From JARRNE01 sp963824085 (GTDB taxonomy: Bacteria; Pseudomonadota; Gammaproteobacteria; Chromatiales; Chromatiaceae), in the NCBI GenBank assembly GCA_963824085.1, contig CAWGNT010000013.1:186001-250000 (forward strand): a stretch of 64,000 nt of DNA, written 5' to 3'. Each line of letters opens with the position of its first letter. Position 1 is the first letter of the stretch. The translations under genes and the position numbers were made by a program. The notes beneath the pieces were generated by a model. It was given only the letters and a program-made list of their open reading frames with translations. It was not told the DNA's origin and ran no database searches. Shown in pieces: positions 18,317 to 26,759 of the stretch.

Positions 18317-18820
18317 ATGTACGAGGTGTGTGCACGGGAGGGCGACCACCCGCGCACTCGGACGGATTCCGCCCACTCCGCCGGCCTCTCCGACCACCAG
18401 GGTAAGATCCGCGCCGCCTACCGCCTCGGGGAGCTGAGCAGGGAGCTGGAGAAGGCTAAGCACGAAGGTCCTGGCGCTGTAGTTCCCAGCGGCGGAAAGT
18501 ACAAGAAAGACGTCCTCAAAGCCGCCGGCATCAGCACGTCGGCCGCGGCGCGCTACGAAGCGCTCACCGAGATCCCGAAGCAAGAGGTCCTGGCGGTGGT
18601 CGTCGATTTGCTTGGTCAGTGCTTAGTTGACGCTTGCAGATTTGCTCGCAGGCCGCATAGATGCTGGTTTCTGATTATCGTGATTCAGAACAAACAGCAC
18701 ACCACCGCATTGCAGATCTGGAGCCCCGGGGCTGCGGCATCACGGAGCGCAGTCGCCGCCGCAGGGGATAGAGACGGGCCCGAGTTGGGTGCTCGGCCAT
18801 GGCCACCGACCCAGGTTTAG
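18317..18820 (+). pseudogene. Remnant of a phage/plasmid-type DNA-binding protein
   Basis: Residues 28-95 read GKIRAAYRLGELSRELEKAK, then KKDVLKAAGISTSAAARYEA and LTEIPKQEVLAV. This is the pattern of short proteins from phages and plasmids that begin with a RRLGEL helix and a GISxxxxxRxxxL helix-turn-helix-like segment. The first ~27 residues and everything after about residue 97 look unrelated and low-quality, so this is probably an internal fragment left by a deletion. It follows the three-gene cassette by 3 bp. Confidence 0.4.
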
Positions 18821-18957
18821 ATGTCGTCCATCCCCAGCTCAGCGCTGACCGCGCAGAGCGGCGCGAACGCAGCTCAAACGGGCCGCGCCCGCCACTATCG
18901 GACCTGGTCCTCGCCGCCGTCGGAACACATCGGATAGCCGCCGGCTTTCCGCTGCTA

Positions 18958-19731
18958 TCACCAAGGCGACACGGCGGGCAGCCGCCGCATAGGGTCCTGA
19001 CGGTAAAAGTCCCGCAGCTGCTCGTAGACGGCGGGGTATTCGGCCGCCAGCAGGTGGGGCAGCTCGAAGAATGCCTCGCTGCAAACGGCAAAGAGCTCGG
19101 CGGGTGATGTGGTGGCGTATGGGTCTATTGTGGTGTCCTCTCCCGCGTCCACGCGTCGGGAGAGGTCGCGGTAGGCGTGGCCAAACGCCTCCGCCCACGC
19201 GCTGTGACTCATGGACCTGCGCAGGGGAGGGCAGCCGTTGGCTGCGCCGTCACGCATGTCCAGCTTGTGAGCCAGCTCGTGGATGACGACGTTGTAGCCG
19301 TCGCGCTCCCGGCCGGCCTCCACGTCGGCCCATGACAATATGATCGGCCCTTGCTCCCATGCTTCGCCGCTCATCGGCTCCGCGGACGACCACACGACAC
19401 CGTCGTCGTCGATCCATTCCCGCTTGGGAACGAACTCGCCCGGATAGACGATGACGGCATACCAGCCTTCGTACCAGTCGAGTCCGAGATGGAGGATGGG
19501 AAGACATGCCTGGAGGGCAATCAGCAGCCGCATCCGCTGATTGAGTCTGATGTCTGCGGTCTCTTCGATCGTCTTGTTACGCAGGAAGAAAAGGGCGAGG
19601 TCGCGAAGCGTGCTGGCCTCGCCGGTGTCCAACCCGGCCAGGAGAGGGAGATCACGCCACAAGGCCGGCCAGATCTCCGGATCGACCTGGGCGCGCGCCC
19701 TATTCAGTATCCGCTTGCGCCACCAATGCAT
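18958..19731 (-). CDS. mtfA: MtfA-type M90 zinc metallopeptidase
   Basis: A 257-residue cytoplasmic protein matching E. coli MtfA in length and layout: CLPILHLGLDWYEGW, IVYPGEFV, GPIILSWADVEAG, the zinc motif HELAHKLD (His151, His155), then AELFAVCSEAFFELP with the third-ligand region, and a C-terminal LRDFYRQDPMRRL. MtfA binds the glucose repressor Mlc and has aminopeptidase activity in enterics. The ATG at 19731 (MHWWRKRIL) is chosen over a longer upstream extension that has no family similarity. Confidence 0.88.
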   Translation of the reverse strand: MHWWRKRILNRARAQVDPEIWPALWRDLPLLAGLDTGEASTLRDLALFFLRNKTIEETADIRLNQRMRLLIALQACLPILHLGLDWYEGWYAVIVYPGEFVPKREWIDDDGVVWSSAEPMSGEAWEQGPIILSWADVEAGRERDGYNVVIHELAHKLDMRDGAANGCPPLRRSMSHSAWAEAFGHAYRDLSRRVDAGEDTTIDPYATTSPAELFAVCSEAFFELPHLLAAEYPAVYEQLRDFYRQDPMRRLPAVSPW

Positions 19732-19984
19732 CACGCCCAAGCGAGCCCCTATTTCCCGATCAGGCCGTGTCGCGGGCGCCGGCGGAATTGTCCGGCAACC
19801 GGGTTCCGGCCTGCGGGATTTCACGCAATCCGTCAAGGCATAGGTCCCATCGCGGGCTTTAGTTGACGATAGTCATGGTGAGTTCCGGATCGAATCCCTA
19901 GGGTCGCGCTCGACCGTCGCCAGCGCTTGTACGCATGTGGTGCCGATCGATTTGTCCCGTAACCGCCTGTATCAGCAGTATCCC

Positions 19985-20629
19985 ATGAAGAAGACCCTGC
20001 CTGCCGTAGCCATTGTCCTCCTCTCAGCCGCCTTGGTTTGGCTGGTTTGGTTCTGGCAGCCGGCGTCCGATCAGACGGGCGTCAGCCGCCTGCTGGGGCT
20101 GGCCAGCCCGCCTACCGGCGGCGACTTTTCTTTGACGTCGTGGCAAGGCCCGGTGCGCACGCAGGATCTGCGGGGCAAGGTGGTGCTGATCTACTTTGGC
20201 TACACCTGGTGTCCCGATATCTGTCCCACCAACCTGGCTTTCATCGCAAATGCCTTGAAGTCGCTCGCGCCCGAGGAGCTTCGGCGGGTCCGGATGCTGT
20301 TCGTCAGCGTGGACCCGGAGCGCGACACCCCGGAGCGTCTACGCGAGTACACTGGGTACTTTCATCCCGCGATCCTCGGTGTGACCGGGACCCCGGCGCA
20401 GGTCGCGGCCGCCGCTGAGCTGTATGGTGCGGCCTACCGCCGGGCGCCGACGGAAGATTCGGCCATGGGTTACACGGTCGACCATTCGGCATACACCTAT
20501 GTCGTCGATCCGGCCGGTCGGCTCGTGCAGACGCTGGATCATGCGACCCCGTCCGAGCGCATCGCCGCCGCCATCAGGAGTGCGCTGCACGGAGCGGACG
20601 CCGAGTGGCCGCGGACGGCCCAACCCTAA
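19985..20629 (+). CDS. SCO1/SenC-type copper chaperone for cytochrome oxidase
   Basis: A 214-residue, N-terminally anchored periplasmic thioredoxin-fold protein. The membrane anchor is at about residues 8-25. The copper site is CPDIC (Cys76, Cys80) with His167 in TVDHSAYTYVVD. FVSVDPERDTPERLREY is typical. It inserts copper into the CuA centre or acts as a thiol reductase during oxidase assembly. It is followed at 27 bp by a PCuAC protein, a classic pair. The ATG at 19985 is used because it opens directly on the anchor. Confidence 0.92.
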   Translation: MKKTLPAVAIVLLSAALVWLVWFWQPASDQTGVSRLLGLASPPTGGDFSLTSWQGPVRTQDLRGKVVLIYFGYTWCPDICPTNLAFIANALKSLAPEELRRVRMLFVSVDPERDTPERLREYTGYFHPAILGVTGTPAQVAAAAELYGAAYRRAPTEDSAMGYTVDHSAYTYVVDPAGRLVQTLDHATPSERIAAAIRSALHGADAEWPRTAQP

Positions 20630-20656
20630 ACTAACGAAGCAAACGGAGCGAACAAC

Positions 20657-21121
20657 GTGAAGAAGATACTTGTAAGTCTGGGTGCGGTCTTCCTGATCGC
20701 GGGTGTCACGGTGGCCGACGCCGGCCCGGCAGCCGACGCGGTGCAGGTGGGTGACGCCTATGCCCGAGCCGTCCCCCCGGGACAGACCAACAGCGCCATG
20801 TTCATGGAGCTCACGAACGATTCCGGCGCTGACCAGAAGTTGGTGGGCGCTGAGAGTCCGGTCTGCGACGCCGCCGAGCTGCACACGCACCTTATGCAGG
20901 GCGGCATGATGAAGATGCGCCGGATCGAAAACATCGACCTGCCGGCAGGTAAGACCGTTGCCCTGCAGCCAGGCGGCCTGCACGTCATGCTGATCGGCCT
21001 GAAGAAGCAGCTTGTCCCTGGCGAGTCAGTCGATCTGACGCTGACGTTCGCCGATGGCAGCCACGAGTCTGTAAAGGCCCCGGTGCGCAAGATCCAGGAT
21101 GGCACCCATGGGGGGAGCTGA
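20657..21121 (+). CDS. Copper chaperone PCu(A)C
   Basis: A 154-residue periplasmic protein with a cleavable signal (about 1-22) and a GTG start preceded by GGAG. The copper(I) motif H-x10-M-x21-H-x-M is exact: His76, Met87, His109, Met111. It delivers copper to CuA or CuB sites of haem-copper oxidases with SCO1. Placement directly behind SCO1 supports the role. Confidence 0.93.
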   Translation: MKKILVSLGAVFLIAGVTVADAGPAADAVQVGDAYARAVPPGQTNSAMFMELTNDSGADQKLVGAESPVCDAAELHTHLMQGGMMKMRRIENIDLPAGKTVALQPGGLHVMLIGLKKQLVPGESVDLTLTFADGSHESVKAPVRKIQDGTHGGS

Positions 21122-21236
21122 CCACAGCCATTGAGAATGCGCGGGGTCACCGCTGGCTTCCGGTATCGGTGCGTGCCCGGTGTCGGATGGCCGCTCGGAC
21201 CGGCAGCTCGATCAAGCTGCGAGCGGTCGAGGCCGT

Positions 21237-21266
21237 TTGACCAATATGATGATGTTCTGATATACA
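21237..21266 (+). promoter_or_regulatory. Candidate promoter of the cytochrome c4 gene
   Basis: TTGACC at 21237-21242 and TATACA at 21261-21266 are separated by 18 bp in an A/T-rich patch, 83 bp before the cytochrome start. This is a good sigma-70-type match in an otherwise GC-rich neighbourhood. It was read by eye only. Confidence 0.5.
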
Positions 21267-21348
21267 TTCCCAGTTTTTTGCGTCAGACAGTGATCTGCGG
21301 TGGGCGGACGCTGTGCCTTCCCAACACAGAAGAATCGGGCGGTAGGCT

Positions 21349-21963
21349 ATGAAGACTTGGCTGATAACGGTTTCGGTTGCAACGGCCCTGGTGTGCGGCG
21401 GCGCTTACGCCGCCAGCGGCGACGCGAAGGCGGGCGAGAAGAAGGCTGCTCCTTGCACGGCTTGCCATGGGCCGGGGGGCAATAGCGTGGTACCGATGTG
21501 GCCCAAGCTCGCTGGTCAACAGCCCGAGTACATCGTCAAACAGCTGACTGATTTCAAGAGCGGGGCACGCGTGAACGGCCAGATGAGTCCGCAAGCCGCG
21601 CCGCTCGCGGAGCAGGACATCCTGGACCTAGCCGCATACTTCTCGAGTCAGCAGCAGTCGGGCGGCACCGCCGATCCGAGTGCGGTGGCCCTCGGGTCGA
21701 CCGTCTACCGCGGCGGCAATCCGGCGTCTGGGGTGCCGGCCTGCAGTGGCTGCCACACGCCGACCGGTGGGGGCCTGGGGCTCGCCAAGTTTCCGCGTCT
21801 TTCAGGTCAACATGCCCAGTACGTGGAGCAGACCCTCAAGAATTTTCGCGACGGCGCTCGCGCAAATGACCCCAACGGGATGATGCGCGGCGTCGCGGCA
21901 AACATGACCGACAAGGAGATCGCCGCGATCTCCCAGTACGTCCAGGGTCTGACCGGCCAGTAA
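21349..21963 (+). CDS. Dihaem cytochrome c4
   Basis: A 204-residue periplasmic protein with a signal ending AYA (residues 1-22) and two c-type haem sites: CTACH (Cys36-His40) and CSGCH (Cys132-His136). The two halves are similar (PMWPKLAGQQPEYIVKQL versus FPRLSGQHAQYVEQTL), the internal duplication typical of cytochrome c4. Axial Met residues occur in SGARVNGQM and in DPNGMMRG. It shuttles electrons from the bc1 complex to terminal oxidases, fitting the copper chaperones upstream. Confidence 0.93.
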   Translation: MKTWLITVSVATALVCGGAYAASGDAKAGEKKAAPCTACHGPGGNSVVPMWPKLAGQQPEYIVKQLTDFKSGARVNGQMSPQAAPLAEQDILDLAAYFSSQQQSGGTADPSAVALGSTVYRGGNPASGVPACSGCHTPTGGGLGLAKFPRLSGQHAQYVEQTLKNFRDGARANDPNGMMRGVAANMTDKEIAAISQYVQGLTGQ

Positions 21964-21990
21964 GCGGGCGCCGAGAAGGCGTGAGACCCC

Positions 21991-22013
21991 GAGGGCAGCC
22001 GCAGGCTGCCCTC
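21991..22013. terminator. Hairpin after the cytochrome c4 gene
   Basis: A perfect 10-bp stem, GAGGGCAGCC and its complement, around the loop GCA, 28 bp after the stop codon. The following bases ATCGTCTTGG are only weakly T-rich, so termination may be partial. Confidence 0.6.
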
Positions 22014-22328
22014 ATCGTCTTGGCGCTTGTCCGAACAAGCCTCGCTGTTTCCGGAAAGGAGTGTAGAGGCGGGGGCTAGTGGCGAATCTCGGCTGCCGCT
22101 GACCGCGGAGGATCGGGGTGCCGGCTGACGGGACCTTCCGCGTTGAAGATAAAGTGGCGTCGCATCTCACGGGCGTAGTTGTGGCCCGTCTAGACATGGC
22201 GTTCGCCGCTCCCACGTCACGGCCGAGTCGCAGTGATCGCCTTGGGGCGAGCCGCAATTCGCGCTATCCTCTTCTTCGCCAGGCCTCATGGCTGCAGCCG
22301 CTCCCGCCCTCTCGGCCTTCTCCCCATC

Positions 22329-23087
22329 ATGCAGCAGCTACACCTGCTCAGCTACAACATCCAGGCGGGCATCTACACTCGGCAATACGCCGAGTATCTG
22401 ACCAGCAGCTGGAAGCACATCCTTCCTCACCGAGAGCGCCTGCACAACCTGACGCGGATCGCCTCGTTGCTGCGTCAGTTCGACCTGGTCGGGCTGCAGG
22501 AGGTAGACGCCGGCAGCTTGCGCAGCGGCTTCATCGATCAGACGGAGTACCTTGCCTACCACGCGGAGTTCCCCTACTGGTACAACCAGGTCAACCGCAA
22601 CCTTGGGCGGCTGGCCCAGCACAGCAACGGTGTGTTGAGTCGTGTGCGCCCGGCACTCTTTACCGAGCACAAGCTTCCCGGACTGCCTGGGCGCGGGGCA
22701 GTGATCGTGGAATTCGGCACCTCCGATGGCGCGTTTTTGGCGGTCTGTATCGTGCATCTGGCGCTGGGCTGGCGTGCCCGCCGCCGGCAACTTCGCTACA
22801 TTGCGGGGCTCGCTGCCCGTTACCGCTACATCATCCTGATGGGGGACTTCAATTGCGACTGCAACTCGCGATCGCTCCAGGCCCTGGTGGATCAGTCCGC
22901 CCTCCGGGGGCTCGACTGTGAGCTGAAGACCTTTCCGAGCTGGCACCCGCGCCGCAGTCTGGATCACATCCTGGTGTCAGCCTCGTTACAGATCCTGGAC
23001 GCACAGGTGCTCGACTACCCCCTTTCCGACCACTTGCCGCTGAGCATGACGATCGCCCTGCCCGAAGGCGTACAGGTCCAGGCATGA
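22329..23087 (+). CDS. Endonuclease/exonuclease/phosphatase family protein
   Basis: A 252-residue protein of the metal-dependent EEP fold (DNase I/exonuclease III superfamily). Signatures in order: LSYNIQAG near the start, VGLQEVDAGS with the metal-binding Glu, the His of CIVHLALG, ILMGDFNCDCNS, SLDHILVS, and the terminal catalytic SDHLPLSM. No signal peptide. The ATG at 22329 gives the usual compact start; an upstream ATG would add an Arg-rich unrelated segment. The substrate could be nucleic acid or a phospholipid. Confidence 0.88.
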   Translation: MQQLHLLSYNIQAGIYTRQYAEYLTSSWKHILPHRERLHNLTRIASLLRQFDLVGLQEVDAGSLRSGFIDQTEYLAYHAEFPYWYNQVNRNLGRLAQHSNGVLSRVRPALFTEHKLPGLPGRGAVIVEFGTSDGAFLAVCIVHLALGWRARRRQLRYIAGLAARYRYIILMGDFNCDCNSRSLQALVDQSALRGLDCELKTFPSWHPRRSLDHILVSASLQILDAQVLDYPLSDHLPLSMTIALPEGVQVQA

Positions 23088-23339
23088 ACGACTGGGCACA
23101 AGTCCATGCCCCCCTGGTCGGCAGAGTCGGGGCACGCGGCTACGCGCGAACGAAGGCGGGGCGTCCTGTCCTGTGCGAGACGCTGGCTTGATCGGCGTCT
23201 CCCTGAACAAGGATGAAGGGGCCATACCCAACTCGCACGATTTGTTCGCTCTTCGGCGCAAGGGTTCGGGTGCAACCCGACCGCGGAAAAACAAAAAAAT
23301 CAAATACAAGCGGTTTGAATACTTGCGTCGCCGGTAGGT

Positions 23340-23903
23340 CTATGGGTCTTGGACGTAGAAGTGTCGCCACTCCCTCCCTGTGATTGTCTCTAGCAGCAGC
23401 ATCATGCCAGGCGTCGGCGCGGCCTCTCCGGGAAAGACCTCCTCGACTTGAACGAACAGACGTCCAAAGCCGGCGGACTCCTTCCAGTCAAGCTCCCACG
23501 GGGCGAGCGCCAAGCCGCAGGTGTCGCATTCGATTTCGCGGACCGCGCCCGATTGCCATTGAGCCAGCCGGTCGCGCCAGCTCGCAAGGGGGCCGCGGCA
23601 GGCACGGCACCGGGGAGGGCGCGTGTTGCGACCGCCAATGAAGCGGGGCTGGGGATGGGGCTCCGAGACCAACAGGTGGCAGAAGGCGTTGTCGTTATCC
23701 GGCGACAGGTTCAGCTGGACCGAGCACCCGGCGAAGCTGATGAGCTGCAAGAAATCGGCTCCGACCGCGAACGCGTTCGCGCGCCCCGGCAAGGGATCGC
23801 CGAGGAACCGGCCCGCGGCCAGACCCTTCACCAAGACCGCGCGCTCCGGGAGATGGAACGGATCTTGAGGAACCAGGAGGAGACGGCCGGTGTGGGCGGG
23901 CAT
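23340..23903 (-). CDS. Uncharacterised protein with a zinc-ribbon-like Cys quartet
   Basis: A 187-residue protein, no signal or membrane helix. Two CxxC pairs 25 residues apart (RCRACRG and ECDTCG) suggest a zinc ribbon in the middle. The N-terminal half contains DNDNAFCHLLVSEPH and the end REWRHFYVQDP. I do not recognise the family. It converges on the EEP gene, with a 250-bp gap that includes an A-rich tract at 23286-23300. Confidence 0.55.
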   Translation of the reverse strand: MPAHTGRLLLVPQDPFHLPERAVLVKGLAAGRFLGDPLPGRANAFAVGADFLQLISFAGCSVQLNLSPDNDNAFCHLLVSEPHPQPRFIGGRNTRPPRCRACRGPLASWRDRLAQWQSGAVREIECDTCGLALAPWELDWKESAGFGRLFVQVEEVFPGEAAPTPGMMLLLETITGREWRHFYVQDP

Positions 23904-24045
23904 GATACAGGTGCGGGATTGATCGCCGTCTGGGATTCTAACAGAATCGAACAGCCGGCCCGTCGCCTCTGGTCCAGAAGTGAAAAAGTGGGGTAAGTTC
24001 CGCGTACACCTGGCCGGCGAAAGCGGTCGGAATGAGATTTTCTAT

Positions 24046-24203
24046 GGCGATTGTCGGAAGTTTATGTACCAGATTGCGCAGGATCTTCGCTCGTCTTCAA
24101 GGAGTGCTGGCAGGACCATATGGGCGTTATTTGACTGCCGGCGCGACGCCGAAAGCGGGCAAAAGGACCAGCAAGGTCGTACGTGATTTGACAGAAATCG
24201 CCT
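24046..24203 (-). repeat. Dispersed repeat family 1, full copy (minus orientation)
   Basis: About 158 bp. Read on the minus strand it starts AGGCGATTTCTGTCAAATCA and ends CCGACAATCGCC, matching the copies at 42990 and 60527 along the whole length, including CTTGCTGGTCCTTTTGCCCG and the CTCCTTGAAG segment. Its end lies 11 bp before the ATG of the lytic transglycosylase at 24215, and the bases right after it, TAAGGGGGAG, form that gene's ribosome site. Confidence 0.85.
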
Positions 24204-24214
24204 AAGGGGGAGCC

Positions 24215-25057
24215 ATGGGGGCCATTGTCGATCATCGGCGGAGCCTTGCCCGCCGCCTGGGGTTTGTGCTGACGCTGGCGGTCTTGGTCGCCTTGCCGGT
24301 CGAGGCGCGGCAGCCGCGGGGCTCCCCGCTGAAACTCGCCGCTGGATACAAGGCTGCATTTGCCAGACCGGCTGGCCTCTCCCGTGCTCACCGCGCGAAG
24401 GCTGACGGGGACCGGGAGGTGCGCCGGCATTGTGCGGCTGCCAAGAAGGGCGACTCCAACGCGCAATTCGATCTGGGCTATGTCTATGCGCTCGGCAGAG
24501 GGGTTAAGCGCGATGACGCCTTGGCGGCGGGATGGTTCAAGAAGGCGGCGGCACAGGGACACCCTCAGGCGCGCAATTGGCTGAAGCTCCTGCGGGTACG
24601 GCCTCGATCCAAGCCCGAGTGCATACTGAGTGATGGCCGGCCCCTCGGCGCGAAACGCAAGTTTGCCCCAAATCCCGCCAAGGGACCGATCGTCGATCTG
24701 GTGCGCAGCCTGGCGCCTGAATACCAGCTTGACCCGAACCTAGTGCTCGCGGTGGTCGAGGCGGAGTCCAACTTCAATCCCGGCGCGCGCTCTTACAAGA
24801 ACGCTCAGGGCCTCATGCAGCTGATACCAGAGACCGCGGAGCGCTTCGGAGTCGCGGATGTGTGGGACCCCGAGCAGAATCTTCGCGGGGGCATGGCCTA
24901 CCTGCGCTGGCTGCTGGATCACTTCGACGGCGACGTGTGGCTGGCCCTCGCCGGCTACAACGCGGGCGAGCGGGCGGTCGAACGTTACAAAGGGGTTCCC
25001 CCCTATGACGAGACCAGGGAATACGTCAGTCGCATCGCTGGACGATTGACCCGTTAG
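24215..25057 (+). CDS. SEL1-repeat lytic transglycosylase (SLT domain), copy 1
   Basis: A 280-residue envelope protein. A signal-like hydrophobic segment spans residues 15-31. One to two SEL1 repeats lie at about 80-125 (NAQFDLGYVYALGRGVKRDD). The C-terminal SLT domain has catalytic Glu184 in AVVEAESNFNP, then GLMQLIPETAERFGV, NLRGGMAYLRWLL and LALAGYNAGERAVERY. It cleaves the MurNAc-GlcNAc bond of peptidoglycan to form 1,6-anhydro ends. It is a clear paralogue of the gene at 28445-29293. The Shine-Dalgarno directly abuts the end of a dispersed repeat. Confidence 0.9.
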   Translation: MGAIVDHRRSLARRLGFVLTLAVLVALPVEARQPRGSPLKLAAGYKAAFARPAGLSRAHRAKADGDREVRRHCAAAKKGDSNAQFDLGYVYALGRGVKRDDALAAGWFKKAAAQGHPQARNWLKLLRVRPRSKPECILSDGRPLGAKRKFAPNPAKGPIVDLVRSLAPEYQLDPNLVLAVVEAESNFNPGARSYKNAQGLMQLIPETAERFGVADVWDPEQNLRGGMAYLRWLLDHFDGDVWLALAGYNAGERAVERYKGVPPYDETREYVSRIAGRLTR

Positions 25058-25138
25058 GCGAGCAGTTCTTGAAGGATCGCACTCCGGCCTAAACCTCCGC
25101 AGGTGTCATAGCCCATCCTGGCCGGAGGTCCTGATCCC

Positions 25139-25876
25139 GTGCCGACGAACAACATCGGATCCCCTAGGCACTGCGCCGGGCGGATCATGGCGAGCCTTGT
25201 CGCTGCCCTTCTCACGCTGACGAACACCCGAGCCGAGCCAGCGGACCAAGAGCCGCGGGCGGTGAGCCCCGAGCTGAACACCCGTTTCCTCGCCGCCGAT
25301 GTAACGCGCTGGCAGAACGTGTTCGAACGCCCTGGCCGCGAGGTCTTCGACCAACGTTTCCGCATCGTTCAGGCGACGGGTGTGGGGCCGGGCATGCGGG
25401 TGGCCGACGTCGGTGCCGGCACGGGCCTCTTCACCATGCTCTTCGCTCGGGCCGTCGGGCCTACGGGGAAGGTCTACGCGGTGGATATCTCGAAGAGCTT
25501 CGTCGCCGATATCGAGCGCCGCGCGGCCGCGTACCACGTCGACAACGTGGAGACCATCCTGAGCAAACCAAAGGACACGCTGCTGCCAAGTGACGGCGTC
25601 GACCTGGTGTTCGTCTGCGACACCTATCATCATTTCGAGTACCCACAGGCCATGCTGGCGTCGATCGGTCGCGCCCTACGCCCGGGTGGTGAGCTCGTTA
25701 TCGTCGACTTTCGGCACATCCCCGGCGTGAGCACTCCATGGGTGCTTTCCCATGTCCGGGCGGGGCAGGACGAGGTGACTAAGGAGGTCAAGGCAGCAGG
25801 CTTTGACCTTGTCGACGTGGAGCACTTCCTACGCACGAACTACTTCGTGCGTTTTCGTAAGAAGTCGCCCCGATAA
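25139..25876 (+). CDS. Class I SAM-dependent methyltransferase with probable signal peptide
   Basis: A 245-residue protein if the GTG at 25139 is used (GGAGGT nine bases upstream); an ATG at 25187 would give 229 residues. Either way the N-terminus holds a short hydrophobic run MASLVAALLTLTNTRAEPAD that looks like a Sec signal. The Rossmann core follows: VGPGMRVADVGAGTGLFTML (motif I), VYAVDISKSF, LVFVCDTYHHFEYP and LRPGGELVIVDF. The substrate is unknown. An exported methyltransferase is odd, since SAM is cytoplasmic, although this arrangement recurs in proteobacteria. Confidence 0.8.
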   Translation: MPTNNIGSPRHCAGRIMASLVAALLTLTNTRAEPADQEPRAVSPELNTRFLAADVTRWQNVFERPGREVFDQRFRIVQATGVGPGMRVADVGAGTGLFTMLFARAVGPTGKVYAVDISKSFVADIERRAAAYHVDNVETILSKPKDTLLPSDGVDLVFVCDTYHHFEYPQAMLASIGRALRPGGELVIVDFRHIPGVSTPWVLSHVRAGQDEVTKEVKAAGFDLVDVEHFLRTNYFVRFRKKSPR

Positions 25877-25911
25877 ATTCACGCAGGTTGTGCGCCACGA
25901 GGCGACCCGAC

Positions 25912-26571
25912 ATGGATCCTCAGTTTTGGCACGAGCGCTGGCGCCGCGGTGAGATCAGTTGGCATCGGGGAGACATCAACGCCCACCTGCAGGAGCACTG
26001 GCCACGCCTCGGGGTGGTTCGCGGCGAGCGGGTGTTCGTGCCCCTGTGTGGGAAGACGCTGGATCTGCTGTGGCTTGCGTCTCAGGGGTATCGGGTCCTC
26101 GGCGTCGAGCTTAGCCAGATCGCCGTGGAAGACTTCTTCACGGAGCATGGCCTCGCCCCCAAGGTCGTGTCGGAGCGCTCATTTCGCAGTTACCGGGTCG
26201 ACGAGCTTGAGGTCCTGTGTGGCGATTTCTTTGATCTCCGGCCGGGTCACCTGGACGGTGTGACCGCCGTGTACGATCGCGCCTCGCTGATCGCCCTCCC
26301 GCCCCCTATGCGACCTCGCTACGTCGAGCACCTGCAAAGCTTGGTACCCGCCGGCACCCGGATTCTACTCATCACGCTGGACTATCCGCAGGAGGAGATT
26401 TCTGGACCGCCCTTTTCGGTGCGAGAGTACGAGGTGCACGCGCTCTTCGACGACCGCTTTGAGGTCCAGCGGCTGGCCGATCTCGACGTTTGGGCGGAGA
26501 GTCCTCGCTTCCAACGGCGCGGTCTGACCAGCCTGCTCGAGCATGTCTACGAGCTCCGATCGCGGTGCTAG
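25912..26571 (+). CDS. tpm: Thiopurine S-methyltransferase family protein
   Basis: A 219-residue cytoplasmic methyltransferase. The start MDPQFWHERWRRGEISWHRG, VFVPLCGKTLDLLWLASQGY, VLGVELSQIAVEDFF and YDRASLIALPPPMRPRYVEH are the bacterial TPMT signatures. These enzymes methylate thiopurines and in bacteria are linked to selenium and tellurium methylation. The stop codon TAG is formed by the first bases of a dispersed repeat (26569). The ATG at 25912 is the conserved start. Confidence 0.93.
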   Translation: MDPQFWHERWRRGEISWHRGDINAHLQEHWPRLGVVRGERVFVPLCGKTLDLLWLASQGYRVLGVELSQIAVEDFFTEHGLAPKVVSERSFRSYRVDELEVLCGDFFDLRPGHLDGVTAVYDRASLIALPPPMRPRYVEHLQSLVPAGTRILLITLDYPQEEISGPPFSVREYEVHALFDDRFEVQRLADLDVWAESPRFQRRGLTSLLEHVYELRSRC

Positions 26572-26700
26572 GCGATTGTTAGCAAATAATGTACCGGATC
26601 GGGCCGGATTTTCGCTCGCTTACGAGGGATGCCGACACGAGCAGGGCCGGGGTATGGGACTGTAGGCGTGACGCCGAAGGCGGGCAAGAGGTTCGGCAAG
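26569..26700 (-). repeat. Dispersed repeat family 1, degenerate truncated copy
   Basis: It begins TAGGCGATTG at the tpm stop codon and keeps recognisable blocks of the family in order: AATGTACC, GGATTTTCGCTCG, GGCGTGACGCCGAAGGCGGG. It has diverged elsewhere and lacks the far end (the TGACAGAAATCGCC block). Confidence 0.6.
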
Positions 26701-26759
26701 CCAGCGCAGGACTCGAAACGAGGTCCCCGCAGCCCGGCAACCAGCTCGTCGCCGTCGTC

